Source: JAZUOT01 sp045604805
GTDB lineage: Bacteria > Bacillota > Clostridia > Oscillospirales > Acutalibacteraceae
NCBI GenBank assembly: GCA_045604805.1
Contig: JAZUOT010000006.1
Location: forward strand, 1-50,302
DNA: 50,302 bases
Direction: 5' to 3'
Shown here one piece after another: positions 16,571 through 25,417 of this stretch. Each line of letters opens with the position of its first letter. Position 1 is the first letter of the stretch. The notes below the pieces were generated by a model. That model saw only the letters and a list, made by a program, of their open reading frames with translations, was not told where the DNA came from and did no database searches. The translations under genes were made by a program, and so were the position numbers.

Positions 16571-16927
16571 ATGGCACGTGTTAAAGGCGCGAAGTATACA
16601 CGCGCAAGAAGGAAAAAAGTATTAAAGCTTGCAAAAGGTTACTGGGGTGCTAAAAGTAAGCATTTTAAAATGGCCAAGCAGCAAGTAATGAAATCTGGCA
16701 ACTATGCTTATATAGGCCGTAAACAAAGGAAAAGAGATTTTAGACGTTTGTGGATAACACGTATATCAGCTGCTTGCAAAGCTAACGGAACCAATTATTC
16801 TACATTCATAAATGGCCTTAAGAAGGCTGGCATCAATCTTAACAGAAAAATGCTTTCTGAGATTGCTGTTACTGATGAGAAGGCTTTTGCCGGCTTAGTA
16901 AAAGAATCAAAAGCTGCGATAAAATAA
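16571..16927 (+). CDS. rplT: 50S ribosomal protein L20
   Basis: This is a 118-residue basic protein starting ARVKGAKYTRARRKKVLK, followed by AKGYWGAKSKHFKMAKQQ and the globular RNA-binding part RQRKRDFRRLWITRISAACK-like region. It assembles early on 23S rRNA. In many bacteria it also represses its own operon by binding a leader or intergenic mRNA structure that mimics its rRNA site. Here the leader hairpin upstream of infC is the natural candidate target. A GATGGAGG site precedes the ATG, and a GC-rich hairpin follows the stop. Confidence 0.96.
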   Translation: MARVKGAKYTRARRKKVLKLAKGYWGAKSKHFKMAKQQVMKSGNYAYIGRKQRKRDFRRLWITRISAACKANGTNYSTFINGLKKAGINLNRKMLSEIAVTDEKAFAGLVKESKAAIK

Positions 16928-16940
16928 GTCAGTTTGTTTC

Positions 16941-16967
16941 CGCTCGGAGGCTTTTGCTCTCCGAGCG
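16941..16967 (+). terminator. Hairpin after rplT, probable terminator
   Basis: cgctcggag (16941-16949) and ctccgagcg (16959-16967) form a perfect 9-bp GC-rich stem with a 9-base loop, followed by ttagttta. The T run is interrupted, so termination may be partial, allowing some read-through into the downstream methyltransferase gene. Confidence 0.6.
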
Positions 16968-17013
16968 TTAGTTTATTAGCAATAACCTTTTGGGAAGTAT
17001 CGGAGATTAAGTT

Positions 17014-17793
17014 ATGTATAATAAAATTACATCCAAACAAAATGATAAAATAAGAGATGTTTCCAAACTTCTTAAAAGCGGTAAATATAGAAAAGAAACA
17101 AATCTGTTTGTTATAGAGGGTATAAGACTTTGCGAAGAAGCTTTGAAGAACAATATAAAAATACGGCAAAGTTTTTTTGTGCCAAATTTATCTTTGAAAT
17201 ATTCTGAACAGTTTGAGAATATTTTGGACCATAGCACAGAAGTTTACGAGCTAAACGAAAGTTTGCTTGAGTACATATCCGATACAACTACATCCCAGGG
17301 AATAGTGGCTGTTTGCGAAAAAAAAGAGTCTAGTGCAACTGTTGTTGATGGCAAAATCTTAATCTTGGAAGATATTCAAGACCCTGGGAATATGGGTACT
17401 ATACTGCGCACATCGAAAGCTTTTAATATATCTACAGTCTTACTTTCTAAGGGATGTTGTGATTGTTTTTCTCCTAAGGTCTTAAGAGCTTCTATGGGCG
17501 GAATATTCAATGTAAATATCAAGTGCGATGTAAATTTAGAAAATGTAATTTTAGATTTAAAAGCGAATGATTATAAAATTTATGCTTCTGTTGTGGACAA
17601 AAAGGCTACCAGCATAAGAAACATGCACTTTGAAAAGAAATCTGTGGTACTTATAGGTAACGAGGGAAGTGGCTTGAAAAGTACAACTATAGCCATGTGT
17701 GATGTGCCATTTACTATACCTATGAACTATAAAAGCGAATCCTTAAATGCTGCTGTTGCAACTTCTATAATTATATGGGAGATGTCAAAATGA
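17014..17793 (+). CDS. TrmH/SpoU-family RNA 2'-O-methyltransferase
   Basis: The 259-residue protein has an N-terminal substrate-binding domain (1-105, beginning ITSKQNDKIRDVSKLLKS) and a SPOUT methyltransferase domain (about 110-259). The three SpoU motifs are visible: ILEDIQDPGNMGTILRTSKAF, then VLIGNEGSGLKSTTI, then IPMNYKSESLNAAVATSIII, which form the trefoil knot that binds S-adenosylmethionine. Such enzymes methylate ribose in rRNA or tRNA. The place directly after rplT is common for this gene in Clostridia and Bacilli and suggests rRNA as substrate, but the exact nucleotide is unknown. Its stop overlaps the ATG of dprA (ATGA). Confidence 0.9.
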   Translation: MYNKITSKQNDKIRDVSKLLKSGKYRKETNLFVIEGIRLCEEALKNNIKIRQSFFVPNLSLKYSEQFENILDHSTEVYELNESLLEYISDTTTSQGIVAVCEKKESSATVVDGKILILEDIQDPGNMGTILRTSKAFNISTVLLSKGCCDCFSPKVLRASMGGIFNVNIKCDVNLENVILDLKANDYKIYASVVDKKATSIRNMHFEKKSVVLIGNEGSGLKSTTIAMCDVPFTIPMNYKSESLNAAVATSIIIWEMSK

Positions 17794-18959
17794 ACCAAGA
17801 GAAACTTTATTTCGTATGGGCTCAACAAGCTTTAGGATACGGAAGTGAAAAGTTACGTTCAGTTATTGATGTGTTTTCGTCGGTGCGTGATTTTTATCAA
17901 GCTTCAGACAATGAAATAATACACAGTGGCATTTTTACAAAGCGTCAAATAGAAAATATCAAGAAAACTTCTTTAGAAAAAGCTGAAAATATTTTATTAA
18001 ATTGTGAAAAACTAGGTATAGATATCGTTACTTTTTTGGACGAAGATTATCCCAAAGTATTACGAGAAATATATAATCCTCCAGTAGTGCTTTATACTAA
18101 AGGGAAAAAATTAGCGCTTAATAATAATCTTGCTATATGTGTAGTTGGCTCAAGAAATGCTACTGATTATGGTTGTGATGTGACTTTTGATTTTGCCTAT
18201 CAACTTGCTAAAAATGGCATCACAATTATAAGTGGTGGCGCACGTGGAATAGACACCATAGCGTTGAAAGCCGCTCTAAAAGCTGGGAACACAGATGTGA
18301 TATGTGTCTGTGCCACAGGACTTGATGTTTGTTATCCTAAAGAAAATGAAGATTTATATAAACTGCTTCAAGAAAATGGAAGTATGGTATCAGAATTTCC
18401 TCCAGGAATAAAAGCATTACCCAGATATTTTCCTATAAGAAACAGAATAATGTCAGGAATGTCTAACGGTATTCTAGTTGTAGAAGCTTCGTTGAAAAGT
18501 GGGGCTATTATAACTACCAGTTTAGCTTTAGAACAAGGTAGAGATGTTTTTGCTGTTCCGGGAAGCATAAGGAGTGAATACTCCGCAGGGACAAATCTGC
18601 TCATAAAAGACGGAGCTATACCAGCTACTGAAGTATCAGATATTTTGCAAGTTTATGGCGTTAATAGCAATGGTCAAGAAAATGATGAAGAAAGTCTGCT
18701 GAATAATAAAAAAAGTTTCGAAAATGTTTTGGATAAAAAACAAACTTTAAAGGATAGTAAAAACACATTAAAGGAACTACCAGAAAATATAAGTGAAAAT
18801 GCAAAAAGATTATATAATGAGCTAACAGAAACGCCGAAAGATATATCTGAACTTGCAGAAAATTTAGAAATGAATATAATAAGTGCACAGACAGCGGCTA
18901 TGGAACTTCTAATACTTGGAACAATAAAAGATAATGCTGGGCTGGGTTATTCGAAATAA
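17790..18959 (+). CDS. dprA: DNA processing protein DprA
   Basis: DprA binds incoming single-stranded DNA and loads RecA during natural transformation. The product has 389 residues from the ATG at 17790, which overlaps the preceding stop and has GGGAG upstream. An N-terminal helical region (about 1-80) precedes the Rossmann-like fold. Visible motifs are VVGSRNATDYG, ISGGARGIDTIALKAAL, CATGLDVCYPKEN, FPIRNRIMSGMSNGILVVEA and ALEQGRDVFAVPG. The C-terminal 60 residues look like the winged-helix DML1 domain (LYNELTETPKDISELAENL). A low-complexity linker (about 300-325) joins them. DprA is conserved even in non-competent Firmicutes, and no other competence gene is in the window. Confidence 0.94.
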   Translation: MNQEKLYFVWAQQALGYGSEKLRSVIDVFSSVRDFYQASDNEIIHSGIFTKRQIENIKKTSLEKAENILLNCEKLGIDIVTFLDEDYPKVLREIYNPPVVLYTKGKKLALNNNLAICVVGSRNATDYGCDVTFDFAYQLAKNGITIISGGARGIDTIALKAALKAGNTDVICVCATGLDVCYPKENEDLYKLLQENGSMVSEFPPGIKALPRYFPIRNRIMSGMSNGILVVEASLKSGAIITTSLALEQGRDVFAVPGSIRSEYSAGTNLLIKDGAIPATEVSDILQVYGVNSNGQENDEESLLNNKKSFENVLDKKQTLKDSKNTLKELPENISENAKRLYNELTETPKDISELAENLEMNIISAQTAAMELLILGTIKDNAGLGYSK

Positions 18960-18983
18960 ATTTGATCTTATGGAGGTATGAAC

Positions 18984-21392
18984 ATGTCAAAACTTGTTAT
19001 AGTAGAATCTCCGGCTAAGGCCAAAACAATAAAAAAATATTTAGGTAGCGGCTATGAAGTTGTTGCTTCTATGGGGCATATTAGGGACCTACCTTCGAGT
19101 AAATTGAGTGTAGATATAAAAAATTCTTTTCAGCCAGAATATGTTATAGTTGAGGGAAAAGAAAAATTAGTAGAAAGTTTGAACTCAAAAGCAAAAAAAA
19201 GCAGCGAAGTAATACTTGCCACCGACCCGGATAGAGAAGGAGAAGCTATTTCTTGGCACATAGCGAATATACTTAATTTGGATTTGAATAAAGAGAATAG
19301 AGTTGCCTTTAATGAGATAACTAAAACAGGCGTAAAAAAAGGAATGGAAAATCCCAAGAAGATAGATATGGATTTAGTGAATGCGCAGCAAGCTCGGAGA
19401 GTTCTAGATAGAATAGTTGGCTATAAACTGAGTCCGTTTTTATGGGGTAAGATAAGAAAGGGTCTGTCAGCAGGAAGAGTCCAATCCGTAGCTTTGAAGC
19501 TGGTAGTTGATAGAGAAAAAGAGATAGAAAAATTTGTACCAGAGGAAAGCTATACCATAGATGCCTTACTAGAAACTCTAGATAAATCAGGAAAGTTTGA
19601 GTCGACTTTTTATGGCGAAAATGGAAAAAAGAGAAATTTAAAGAAAAAAGAAGAGGCTGATGAAATATTAGCCAAAATAAAGTCTGCTGATTTTGTGGTA
19701 AAATCAGTGAAAATAGGTAGCAGGAAAAAAGCTCCTACTCCACCATTTATTACTTCTACTTTGCAGCAAGAGGCTTCACGAAAACTTTCTTTCCGTCCTA
19801 AAAGAACTATGCAAATAGCACAACAGCTATATGAAGGAATAGATATAACAGGCATGGGTCTTACCGGTCTTATAACATATATGAGAACTGATTCGCTTAG
19901 AATATCAGAAGACGCAATAAAAGAAGCAAGAGATTATATAAGCGGACAGTTTGATGAAAAATATTTGCCATCAAAGGCAAGAGTTTTCAAAACAAAAAAA
20001 TCTGCACAGGATGCCCATGAAGCAATCAGGCCTTCTATTCCCAGTTTGACACCAGAACAAGTGAAGCAAAACTTAAAACCAGAGCAGTATAAATTATACA
20101 AGCTTATATGGGAGCGCTTTATAGCCTCGCAAATGTCAGACTGTATTCATGATACTGCACAAGCTGATATTGAAGCCAATGGTTGTATATTCAGAGCTTC
20201 TGGTTTTAAGGTAAAATTTGATGGTTTTACGGCCTTATATGAGGAAGACAAAGACGAAGGAGCAGGAAAATCTGCAGTGCTTTTTGATATAAAGCAGGGC
20301 GACAAAGTGAATGCATTGAAAATAAAAGCAAATCGCCATTTAACTCAACCACCACCAAGATATACTGAAGCTAGCCTTATAAAAACTATGGAAAAAAATG
20401 GCATAGGTAGGCCATCTACCTATGCATCGATAGTTACAACCATAACTAACAGAGAATATATTGTTAGGGAAGCAAAAAATCTAAAACCAACAGAGCTTGG
20501 TACAGTTGTTACGGACTTGTTAACAGATTGTTTTAAAGATATATTGAATGTCGATTTCACAGCGGAAATGGAAGGGAATCTCGACAAAGTAGAAGAAGGC
20601 CAAATAAATTGGACCAAAACTATGGAAGAGTTTTACGGAAATTTTGAAAAGACGCTCAAAGAAGCCAATGGTAAAATGAAAGGCGTAAAGCTTGAGCTAG
20701 AAAGCGATAAAACAGATATAATCTGTGATCAGTGTGGAAAAACCATGAAAATCAAACAAGGTAGATATGGCAAATTCTTAGGTTGTTCTGGCTACCCTGA
20801 GTGTAAAAATATAATGAAACTTAATGCAGATGGAACTGTTAAAGAAAAAGAAGAAAAACAGGATGAAGTAAGTGACGTTATATGTGATAAGTGTGGTAAG
20901 CCTATGATTGTAAAGTCAGGACGTTTTGGGAAGTTTTTGGGTTGTTCTGGCTATCCAGAGTGCAAGAATATCAAAAATATAAATAAGGACGGAAGTGTTA
21001 AGACTAAAGAGCAGCTCGAAGAAGAGACGAAAACTAACGAAGTCTGTGATAAATGCGGGAAGCCTATGGTCATAAAATTCGGCAGGTTCGGTAAATTTAT
21101 GGCTTGTTCAGGCTATCCTGATTGTAAAAATATAAAAAATATAGATGTAAAAATGGAAGCAAAGTGTCCTAAATGTGGTGGAGACATAATGCAAAAACGC
21201 AGTAAGAGAAGAACCACTTTTTATGGCTGCAGTAATTATCCGGACTGTGATTTTTCTACACCAGATAAACCCTTAGAAGATAGGGTTTGTCCAACTTGTA
21301 AAAAAACTTTGCTTTCACATAAATCAGGGAAGATATATTGTAGTGATGAAAATTGCGCTTACGAAGAAATACCCCAAGGCGAAGAGGATTAA
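18984..21392 (+). CDS. topA: DNA topoisomerase I
   Basis: Type IA topoisomerase that relaxes negative supercoils. The product has 802 residues from ATG 18984; an ATG two codons earlier lies too close to the GGAGG site. The TOPRIM domain opens with LVIVESPAKAKTIKKYLGSG and carries ATDPDREGEAISWH. The core has RRVLDRIVGYKLSPFLW, SAGRVQSVALKL and the active-site Tyr in TGLITYMRTDSLRIS. The C-terminal third holds five zinc-ribbon modules: three near-identical ones with C-x-x-C-GK and CSGYPECKN, one ending CSNYPDC, and a last degenerate CPTCKKTLL/CSDENC. These bind single-stranded DNA. The gene is 18 bases from dprA and 5 from trmFO, and the trio is a conserved Firmicutes cluster. Confidence 0.96.
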   Translation: MSKLVIVESPAKAKTIKKYLGSGYEVVASMGHIRDLPSSKLSVDIKNSFQPEYVIVEGKEKLVESLNSKAKKSSEVILATDPDREGEAISWHIANILNLDLNKENRVAFNEITKTGVKKGMENPKKIDMDLVNAQQARRVLDRIVGYKLSPFLWGKIRKGLSAGRVQSVALKLVVDREKEIEKFVPEESYTIDALLETLDKSGKFESTFYGENGKKRNLKKKEEADEILAKIKSADFVVKSVKIGSRKKAPTPPFITSTLQQEASRKLSFRPKRTMQIAQQLYEGIDITGMGLTGLITYMRTDSLRISEDAIKEARDYISGQFDEKYLPSKARVFKTKKSAQDAHEAIRPSIPSLTPEQVKQNLKPEQYKLYKLIWERFIASQMSDCIHDTAQADIEANGCIFRASGFKVKFDGFTALYEEDKDEGAGKSAVLFDIKQGDKVNALKIKANRHLTQPPPRYTEASLIKTMEKNGIGRPSTYASIVTTITNREYIVREAKNLKPTELGTVVTDLLTDCFKDILNVDFTAEMEGNLDKVEEGQINWTKTMEEFYGNFEKTLKEANGKMKGVKLELESDKTDIICDQCGKTMKIKQGRYGKFLGCSGYPECKNIMKLNADGTVKEKEEKQDEVSDVICDKCGKPMIVKSGRFGKFLGCSGYPECKNIKNINKDGSVKTKEQLEEETKTNEVCDKCGKPMVIKFGRFGKFMACSGYPDCKNIKNIDVKMEAKCPKCGGDIMQKRSKRRTTFYGCSNYPDCDFSTPDKPLEDRVCPTCKKTLLSHKSGKIYCSDENCAYEEIPQGEED

Positions 21393-21397
21393 TAAAA

Positions 21398-22702
21398 ATG
21401 ACTATAGGCGTTGTAGGTGCAGGGCTCGCAGGTTGTGAAGCTGCTTGGCATATAGCCAATGCCGGACAAAAAGTGAATTTATATGAAATGAAGCCACAAA
21501 AATATTCTCAAGCACACAAGAGCAAGAATTTTGCTGAGCTTGTATGTTCGAATTCACTAAAGGCTATGAGACTAGAAAGTGCAGGCGGTTTGCTAAAGGC
21601 CGAAATGAGGGTATTGGGTTCCTTGTTGCTAGACTGTGCAGATAAGTCTAAAGTGGAAGCTGGTGGAGCTTTAGCGGTAGATAGAGAAATTTTTTCGAAG
21701 CTGGTGACAGAAAAAATATATAGCCATCCAAACATAACAGTAAAGTCGCAGGAAATGGATACTTTAAAACCGGATGATGTAACTATTATCGCAACGGGAC
21801 CACTTACAAGTGATAGTATGGCTCAAAAAATAAAAGAACAATTTGGAAATACATTGAGCTTTTTTGATGCGGCAGCACCTATAATTACCGCTGAAAGTAT
21901 AGATATGGAACGAGCTTTCTATGCTTCTAGATACGATAGAGGAGACGTCAGCTCGTATATAAACTGCCCTATGAATGAAGAAGAGTATAAAAATTTTTAT
22001 AAAGAGCTAATTAATGCAGAACGTGCGCCTTTGCATTCTTTTGATGTAATGAATCCAAAGGTGTATGAAGGTTGTATGCCTGTTGAAGTTATGGCACAAA
22101 GAGGGGAAAGTACTTTGCTTTTTGGTCCGCTTAAACCTGTAGGGCTTGAAGAGCCAAAAACAGGAAAAAGACCTTGGGCTGTAGTTCAACTTAGACAAGA
22201 AAACGCTGACAAGACGCTTTACAATATGGTAGGGTTTCAGACGAATTTAAAATTCAAAGAGCAAAAAAGAGTGTTTTCTATGATACCTGCGCTCAAGGAT
22301 TTAGATATAGTGCGCTACGGGGTTATGCACAGAAATACTTTTATAAATTCCCCGAAAATTTTAAATCGAAATTTAAGCACTAAGACAGATGAAAATTTGT
22401 TTTTTGCAGGGCAAATAACAGGTGTGGAAGGATATATGGAGTCCGCATCTTCAGGGATATTAGCTGGAATGAATGTAATAAGGAAAATCCAAAATAAAGC
22501 ACCTGTGCAAATTGATGACACTACGATGATAGGTGCTTTGAATACATACATAACAACATCACAGACAAGTGATTTCCAGCCTATGGGTGCGAACTTTGGG
22601 ATAATAAGAAATTTGGATACTAAGATAAAAAACAAGCAAGAAAGATATGCTGCTATGGCAAAGCGTGTTTTGGAGAATATCAAAAAATGGAGCGAGGTGT
22701 AA
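21398..22702 (+). CDS. trmFO: Methylenetetrahydrofolate-tRNA-(uracil-5-)-methyltransferase TrmFO
   Basis: TrmFO makes 5-methyluridine at position 54 of the tRNA T-loop using methylenetetrahydrofolate and FADH2. The 434-residue product starts at ATG 21398, five bases after topA; the longer frame upstream lies inside topA and is rejected. The FAD-binding motif GVVGAGLAGCEAAW is at the N-terminus. Further family landmarks are FAELVCSNSLKA, which carries a conserved Cys, the PVEVMAQRGESTLLFGPLKPVGL block, and FFAGQITGVEGYMESASSG near the C-terminus. Gene order topA-trmFO is typical of Firmicutes. codY-type or hslVU genes that often follow are absent. Confidence 0.95.
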   Translation: MTIGVVGAGLAGCEAAWHIANAGQKVNLYEMKPQKYSQAHKSKNFAELVCSNSLKAMRLESAGGLLKAEMRVLGSLLLDCADKSKVEAGGALAVDREIFSKLVTEKIYSHPNITVKSQEMDTLKPDDVTIIATGPLTSDSMAQKIKEQFGNTLSFFDAAAPIITAESIDMERAFYASRYDRGDVSSYINCPMNEEEYKNFYKELINAERAPLHSFDVMNPKVYEGCMPVEVMAQRGESTLLFGPLKPVGLEEPKTGKRPWAVVQLRQENADKTLYNMVGFQTNLKFKEQKRVFSMIPALKDLDIVRYGVMHRNTFINSPKILNRNLSTKTDENLFFAGQITGVEGYMESASSGILAGMNVIRKIQNKAPVQIDDTTMIGALNTYITTSQTSDFQPMGANFGIIRNLDTKIKNKQERYAAMAKRVLENIKKWSEV

Positions 22703-22708
22703 TTATAA

Positions 22709-23716
22709 ATGAAAATAATAGTTGATGCATTTGGTGGGGACAATGCTCCACTCGAAATTTTAAAAGCCTGTGAAATGGCAGTAAATGAACTTAAATTTGA
22801 GATAATTTTGACAGGCGATGAAAAAATTATAAAAAATACAGCTAAGGATAATAATATATCTTTGGAAGGGATGAAAATAGCAAACGCAGTAGATGTTGTT
22901 GGTATGGAAGACAAACCGGTAAGTGTTATAAAAGAAAAGAAGAATTCCTCTATGGCAGTAGGTTTGAAGCTTTTAAAAGATTCAAAGGGAGATGCATTTA
23001 TATCTGCGGGGAATAGTGGAGCCTTAGTATATGGTGCTACATTTATAGTAAAGCGGATAAAAAATATAAAACGACCAGCTTTTGCTCCGATAATGCCAAA
23101 AGATGAAGGGAAATTTATGCTTTTAGATTCAGGTGCTAATTTAGAATGCAGACCTGATGTTTTAAGGCAGTTTGGAATAATGGGTTCTGTTTATATGGAA
23201 AAGGTTGAAGGGATAGAAAAACCTTCAGTTGCCTTGGCAAATGTTGGTGTGGAGCTTGAGAAAGGCACAGAAGATTTAAAAGAAGCGTATGCCTTGTTAA
23301 AAGACAGTGGTTTGAATTTTAGAGGAAATATAGAGGCTAGAGACATACCTCAGCGCGGAGTAGATGTCGTTGTAACAGATGGTTTTACCGGAAATATGAT
23401 GCTTAAAATGTTTGAGGGGACAGCTTCAGTTTTAATGAAGAAAATAAAAGGAATTTTTTCAAGCAATTTGCTTACCAAGTTAGCAGCTGCTTTAGTAATG
23501 CCGCAGATGAAAGCAATGAAAAAACAGATAGATTACAGAGAACACGGCGGAGCAGCAATTTTAGGTGTTTGTAAGCCGGTTTTCAAAGCACATGGCAGCT
23601 CAGACGCAAAAACCTTTTTTAATGCAATAAAGCTCCTAGCAAAATACGCAAATAGCTGTGCCATAGATGAAATAACAAAGGCAGTGGAAGATAAAAACAT
23701 TAAGGAGAGCGAATGA
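22709..23716 (+). CDS. plsX: Phosphate acyltransferase PlsX
   Basis: PlsX converts acyl-ACP and phosphate to acyl-phosphate, the donor PlsY uses to start phospholipid synthesis. The 335-residue protein begins IIVDAFGGDNAP (usual D-x-x-G-G-D-x-x-P motif). It continues with SVIKEKKNSSMAVGLKLLK, FISAGNSGALVYGAT, the LLDSGANLECRP segment and VVTDGFTGNMMLKMFEG. It is a peripheral membrane enzyme without membrane helices. It lies between trmFO and rnc. The acpP gene that usually stands between plsX and rnc is missing here, with only three bases separating the two genes. Confidence 0.95.
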   Translation: MKIIVDAFGGDNAPLEILKACEMAVNELKFEIILTGDEKIIKNTAKDNNISLEGMKIANAVDVVGMEDKPVSVIKEKKNSSMAVGLKLLKDSKGDAFISAGNSGALVYGATFIVKRIKNIKRPAFAPIMPKDEGKFMLLDSGANLECRPDVLRQFGIMGSVYMEKVEGIEKPSVALANVGVELEKGTEDLKEAYALLKDSGLNFRGNIEARDIPQRGVDVVVTDGFTGNMMLKMFEGTASVLMKKIKGIFSSNLLTKLAAALVMPQMKAMKKQIDYREHGGAAILGVCKPVFKAHGSSDAKTFFNAIKLLAKYANSCAIDEITKAVEDKNIKESE

Positions 23717-23719
23717 AGA

Positions 23720-24403
23720 ATGGACACAGCTCAACTGGAAAAAAATATAAATTATGTTTTTAAAAATAAGAAGTATTTAAGGACAGCACTTACTCATTCT
23801 TCTTATGCTAACGAACGTAAAAATAAACTTGAATGCAACGAACGTCTAGAGTTTTTAGGTGATTCAGTTTTAGGTTTTATAGTTTCAGACTATATTTTTA
23901 AAAACTGTTCGAAGATGCCAGAAGGGGATCTAACTAAGGTTAGAGCGTCTTTGGTTTGTGAAAAGTCATTGAGTACTTTTGCAAGACAGATAAATTTAGG
24001 TGAATTTATAGTTTTAAGCAACGGGGAAAGAAATAACGGCGGTGCTTTTAGACCATCTATATTATGTGATGCTTTTGAGGCAGTAATAGCCGCCATATAT
24101 ATGGATGCCGGAATAGAAGCTGCAAGAAAATTTGTACTAAGATTCATAATACCGTGTTTAGATAACCCAAGTTCTTTGAAGTCTGCAGGAGACTACAAGA
24201 CACAGCTACAAGAAATAGTTCAGAAAAATCCCGGAGAACAACTTTCCTATGAGCTTGTCTCTGAAAAAGGCCCAGACCATGATAAACATTTCCAAGTAGT
24301 GGTAAAGATAAATAATAATATCATCGGTAAGGGTGGCGGAAAAAGTAAAAAAGAAGCTGAACAGCAAGCGGCTAGAGAAGCGTTAGGGTTGATGGGATAT
24401 TGA
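23720..24403 (+). CDS. rnc: Ribonuclease III
   Basis: RNase III cuts double-stranded RNA, including rRNA precursors and mRNA duplexes. The 227-residue product has the catalytic domain (1-150) with the signature NERLEFLGDSVLGFIVSDYI, the acidic CDAFEAVIAAIYMDAG segment carrying the distal metal ligands, and a C-terminal double-stranded RNA-binding domain (about 155-225) with DYKTQLQEIVQK and KGGGKSKKEAEQQAAREAL. The ATG follows AAGGAGAG in the tail of plsX. The stop overlaps the TTG start of the next gene. All catalytic acids appear present. Confidence 0.96.
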   Translation: MDTAQLEKNINYVFKNKKYLRTALTHSSYANERKNKLECNERLEFLGDSVLGFIVSDYIFKNCSKMPEGDLTKVRASLVCEKSLSTFARQINLGEFIVLSNGERNNGGAFRPSILCDAFEAVIAAIYMDAGIEAARKFVLRFIIPCLDNPSSLKSAGDYKTQLQEIVQKNPGEQLSYELVSEKGPDHDKHFQVVVKINNNIIGKGGGKSKKEAEQQAAREALGLMGY

Positions 24404-25413
24404 GTAGAATAAAACACAGCAATGTCTCAATTTTTGTTCCGCATAATGGTTGTAAGAATAACTGTAGTTTTTGTAATCAAAAAACTATAACCGGACAAAG
24501 TTATCAGCCAAGCATCGAAGATGTAAAATCTTCGATAGAAATTGCAATAAAAAGCGGTAATGTAGATGCTGAAAATTCAGAGATTGCCTTTTTCGGCGGA
24601 AGTTTTACGGCTATAGATAGAAAATATATGCAATCGCTTTTGAGCGTGGCAAGCGAATATGTAGAAAATAAATTGTTTTCGGGAATAAGAATTTCTACAA
24701 GACCGGATTGTATAGATGATAATATTTTGAATATTTTAAAGGCGTATAATGTTTCATCTATAGAGCTCGGTGCTCAGAGTATGGACGATGAAGTTTTAAA
24801 AGCTAATAATAGGGGACATTTTTCTAGTGATGTAATAAATTCAAGTAAGCTCATAAAAAAACATGGATTTTCCCTGGGCTTACAGATGATGATAGGCTTA
24901 TATAAAGCCAGTAAGGAGACAGATATACTCACAGCTGAAAAATTGATAGATTTAAATCCGGATACTGTGCGGGTTTATCCAACAGTAGTGCTGGAAGGTA
25001 CATATCTTTCGGAGCTTTATAGGCAAGGGGAATATACAGCCCTTGAACTTGATGATGCTGTAGAGCTTTGCTCGCTACTTCTTGATATGTTTAATAAACA
25101 CAATGTAAATGTTATAAAAATAGGTTTGCACAGCAGTACAGATGTAGAAAAATATTTTGTAGCCGGGGCTTATCATCCTGCCTTGAGAGAACTTGTAGAA
25201 GGAAAATTATTATACAATAAGTTGATTAACATTCTTATTGATGGCGATTATGGTAATGATATTTTTGTACATATAAATCCAAGGCAAGTATCAAAGCTTA
25301 TAGGTCAGAACAGAAGAAATTTGCTTAGATTAAAAAATTTAAATTATAATGTAAAAATAGTACAGGATGATAGTCTAAGTGGGTATGAATTAGAAGTGAA
25401 AAATAGCAGGTGA
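24400..25413 (+). CDS. Radical SAM protein, Elp3-like core without acetyltransferase
   Basis: The 337-residue protein starts at TTG 24400, overlapping the rnc stop. The 4Fe-4S/SAM motif is PHNGCKNNCSFCNQK (C-x3-C-x2-C), followed by AFFGGSFTAIDRKYM, STRPDCIDD and ELGAQSMDDEVLKANNRGH. These are the strand landmarks of the Elp3/YhcC-like branch. The family member between rnc and smc is conserved in many Clostridia. The GNAT acetyltransferase domain of true Elp3 is absent, so the reaction is unknown; a tRNA- or metabolite-modifying role is only a guess. It is surely translated with rnc and smc, being four bases from the latter. Confidence 0.85.
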   Translation: MSRIKHSNVSIFVPHNGCKNNCSFCNQKTITGQSYQPSIEDVKSSIEIAIKSGNVDAENSEIAFFGGSFTAIDRKYMQSLLSVASEYVENKLFSGIRISTRPDCIDDNILNILKAYNVSSIELGAQSMDDEVLKANNRGHFSSDVINSSKLIKKHGFSLGLQMMIGLYKASKETDILTAEKLIDLNPDTVRVYPTVVLEGTYLSELYRQGEYTALELDDAVELCSLLLDMFNKHNVNVIKIGLHSSTDVEKYFVAGAYHPALRELVEGKLLYNKLINILIDGDYGNDIFVHINPRQVSKLIGQNRRNLLRLKNLNYNVKIVQDDSLSGYELEVKNSR

Positions 25414-25417
25414 GGAA

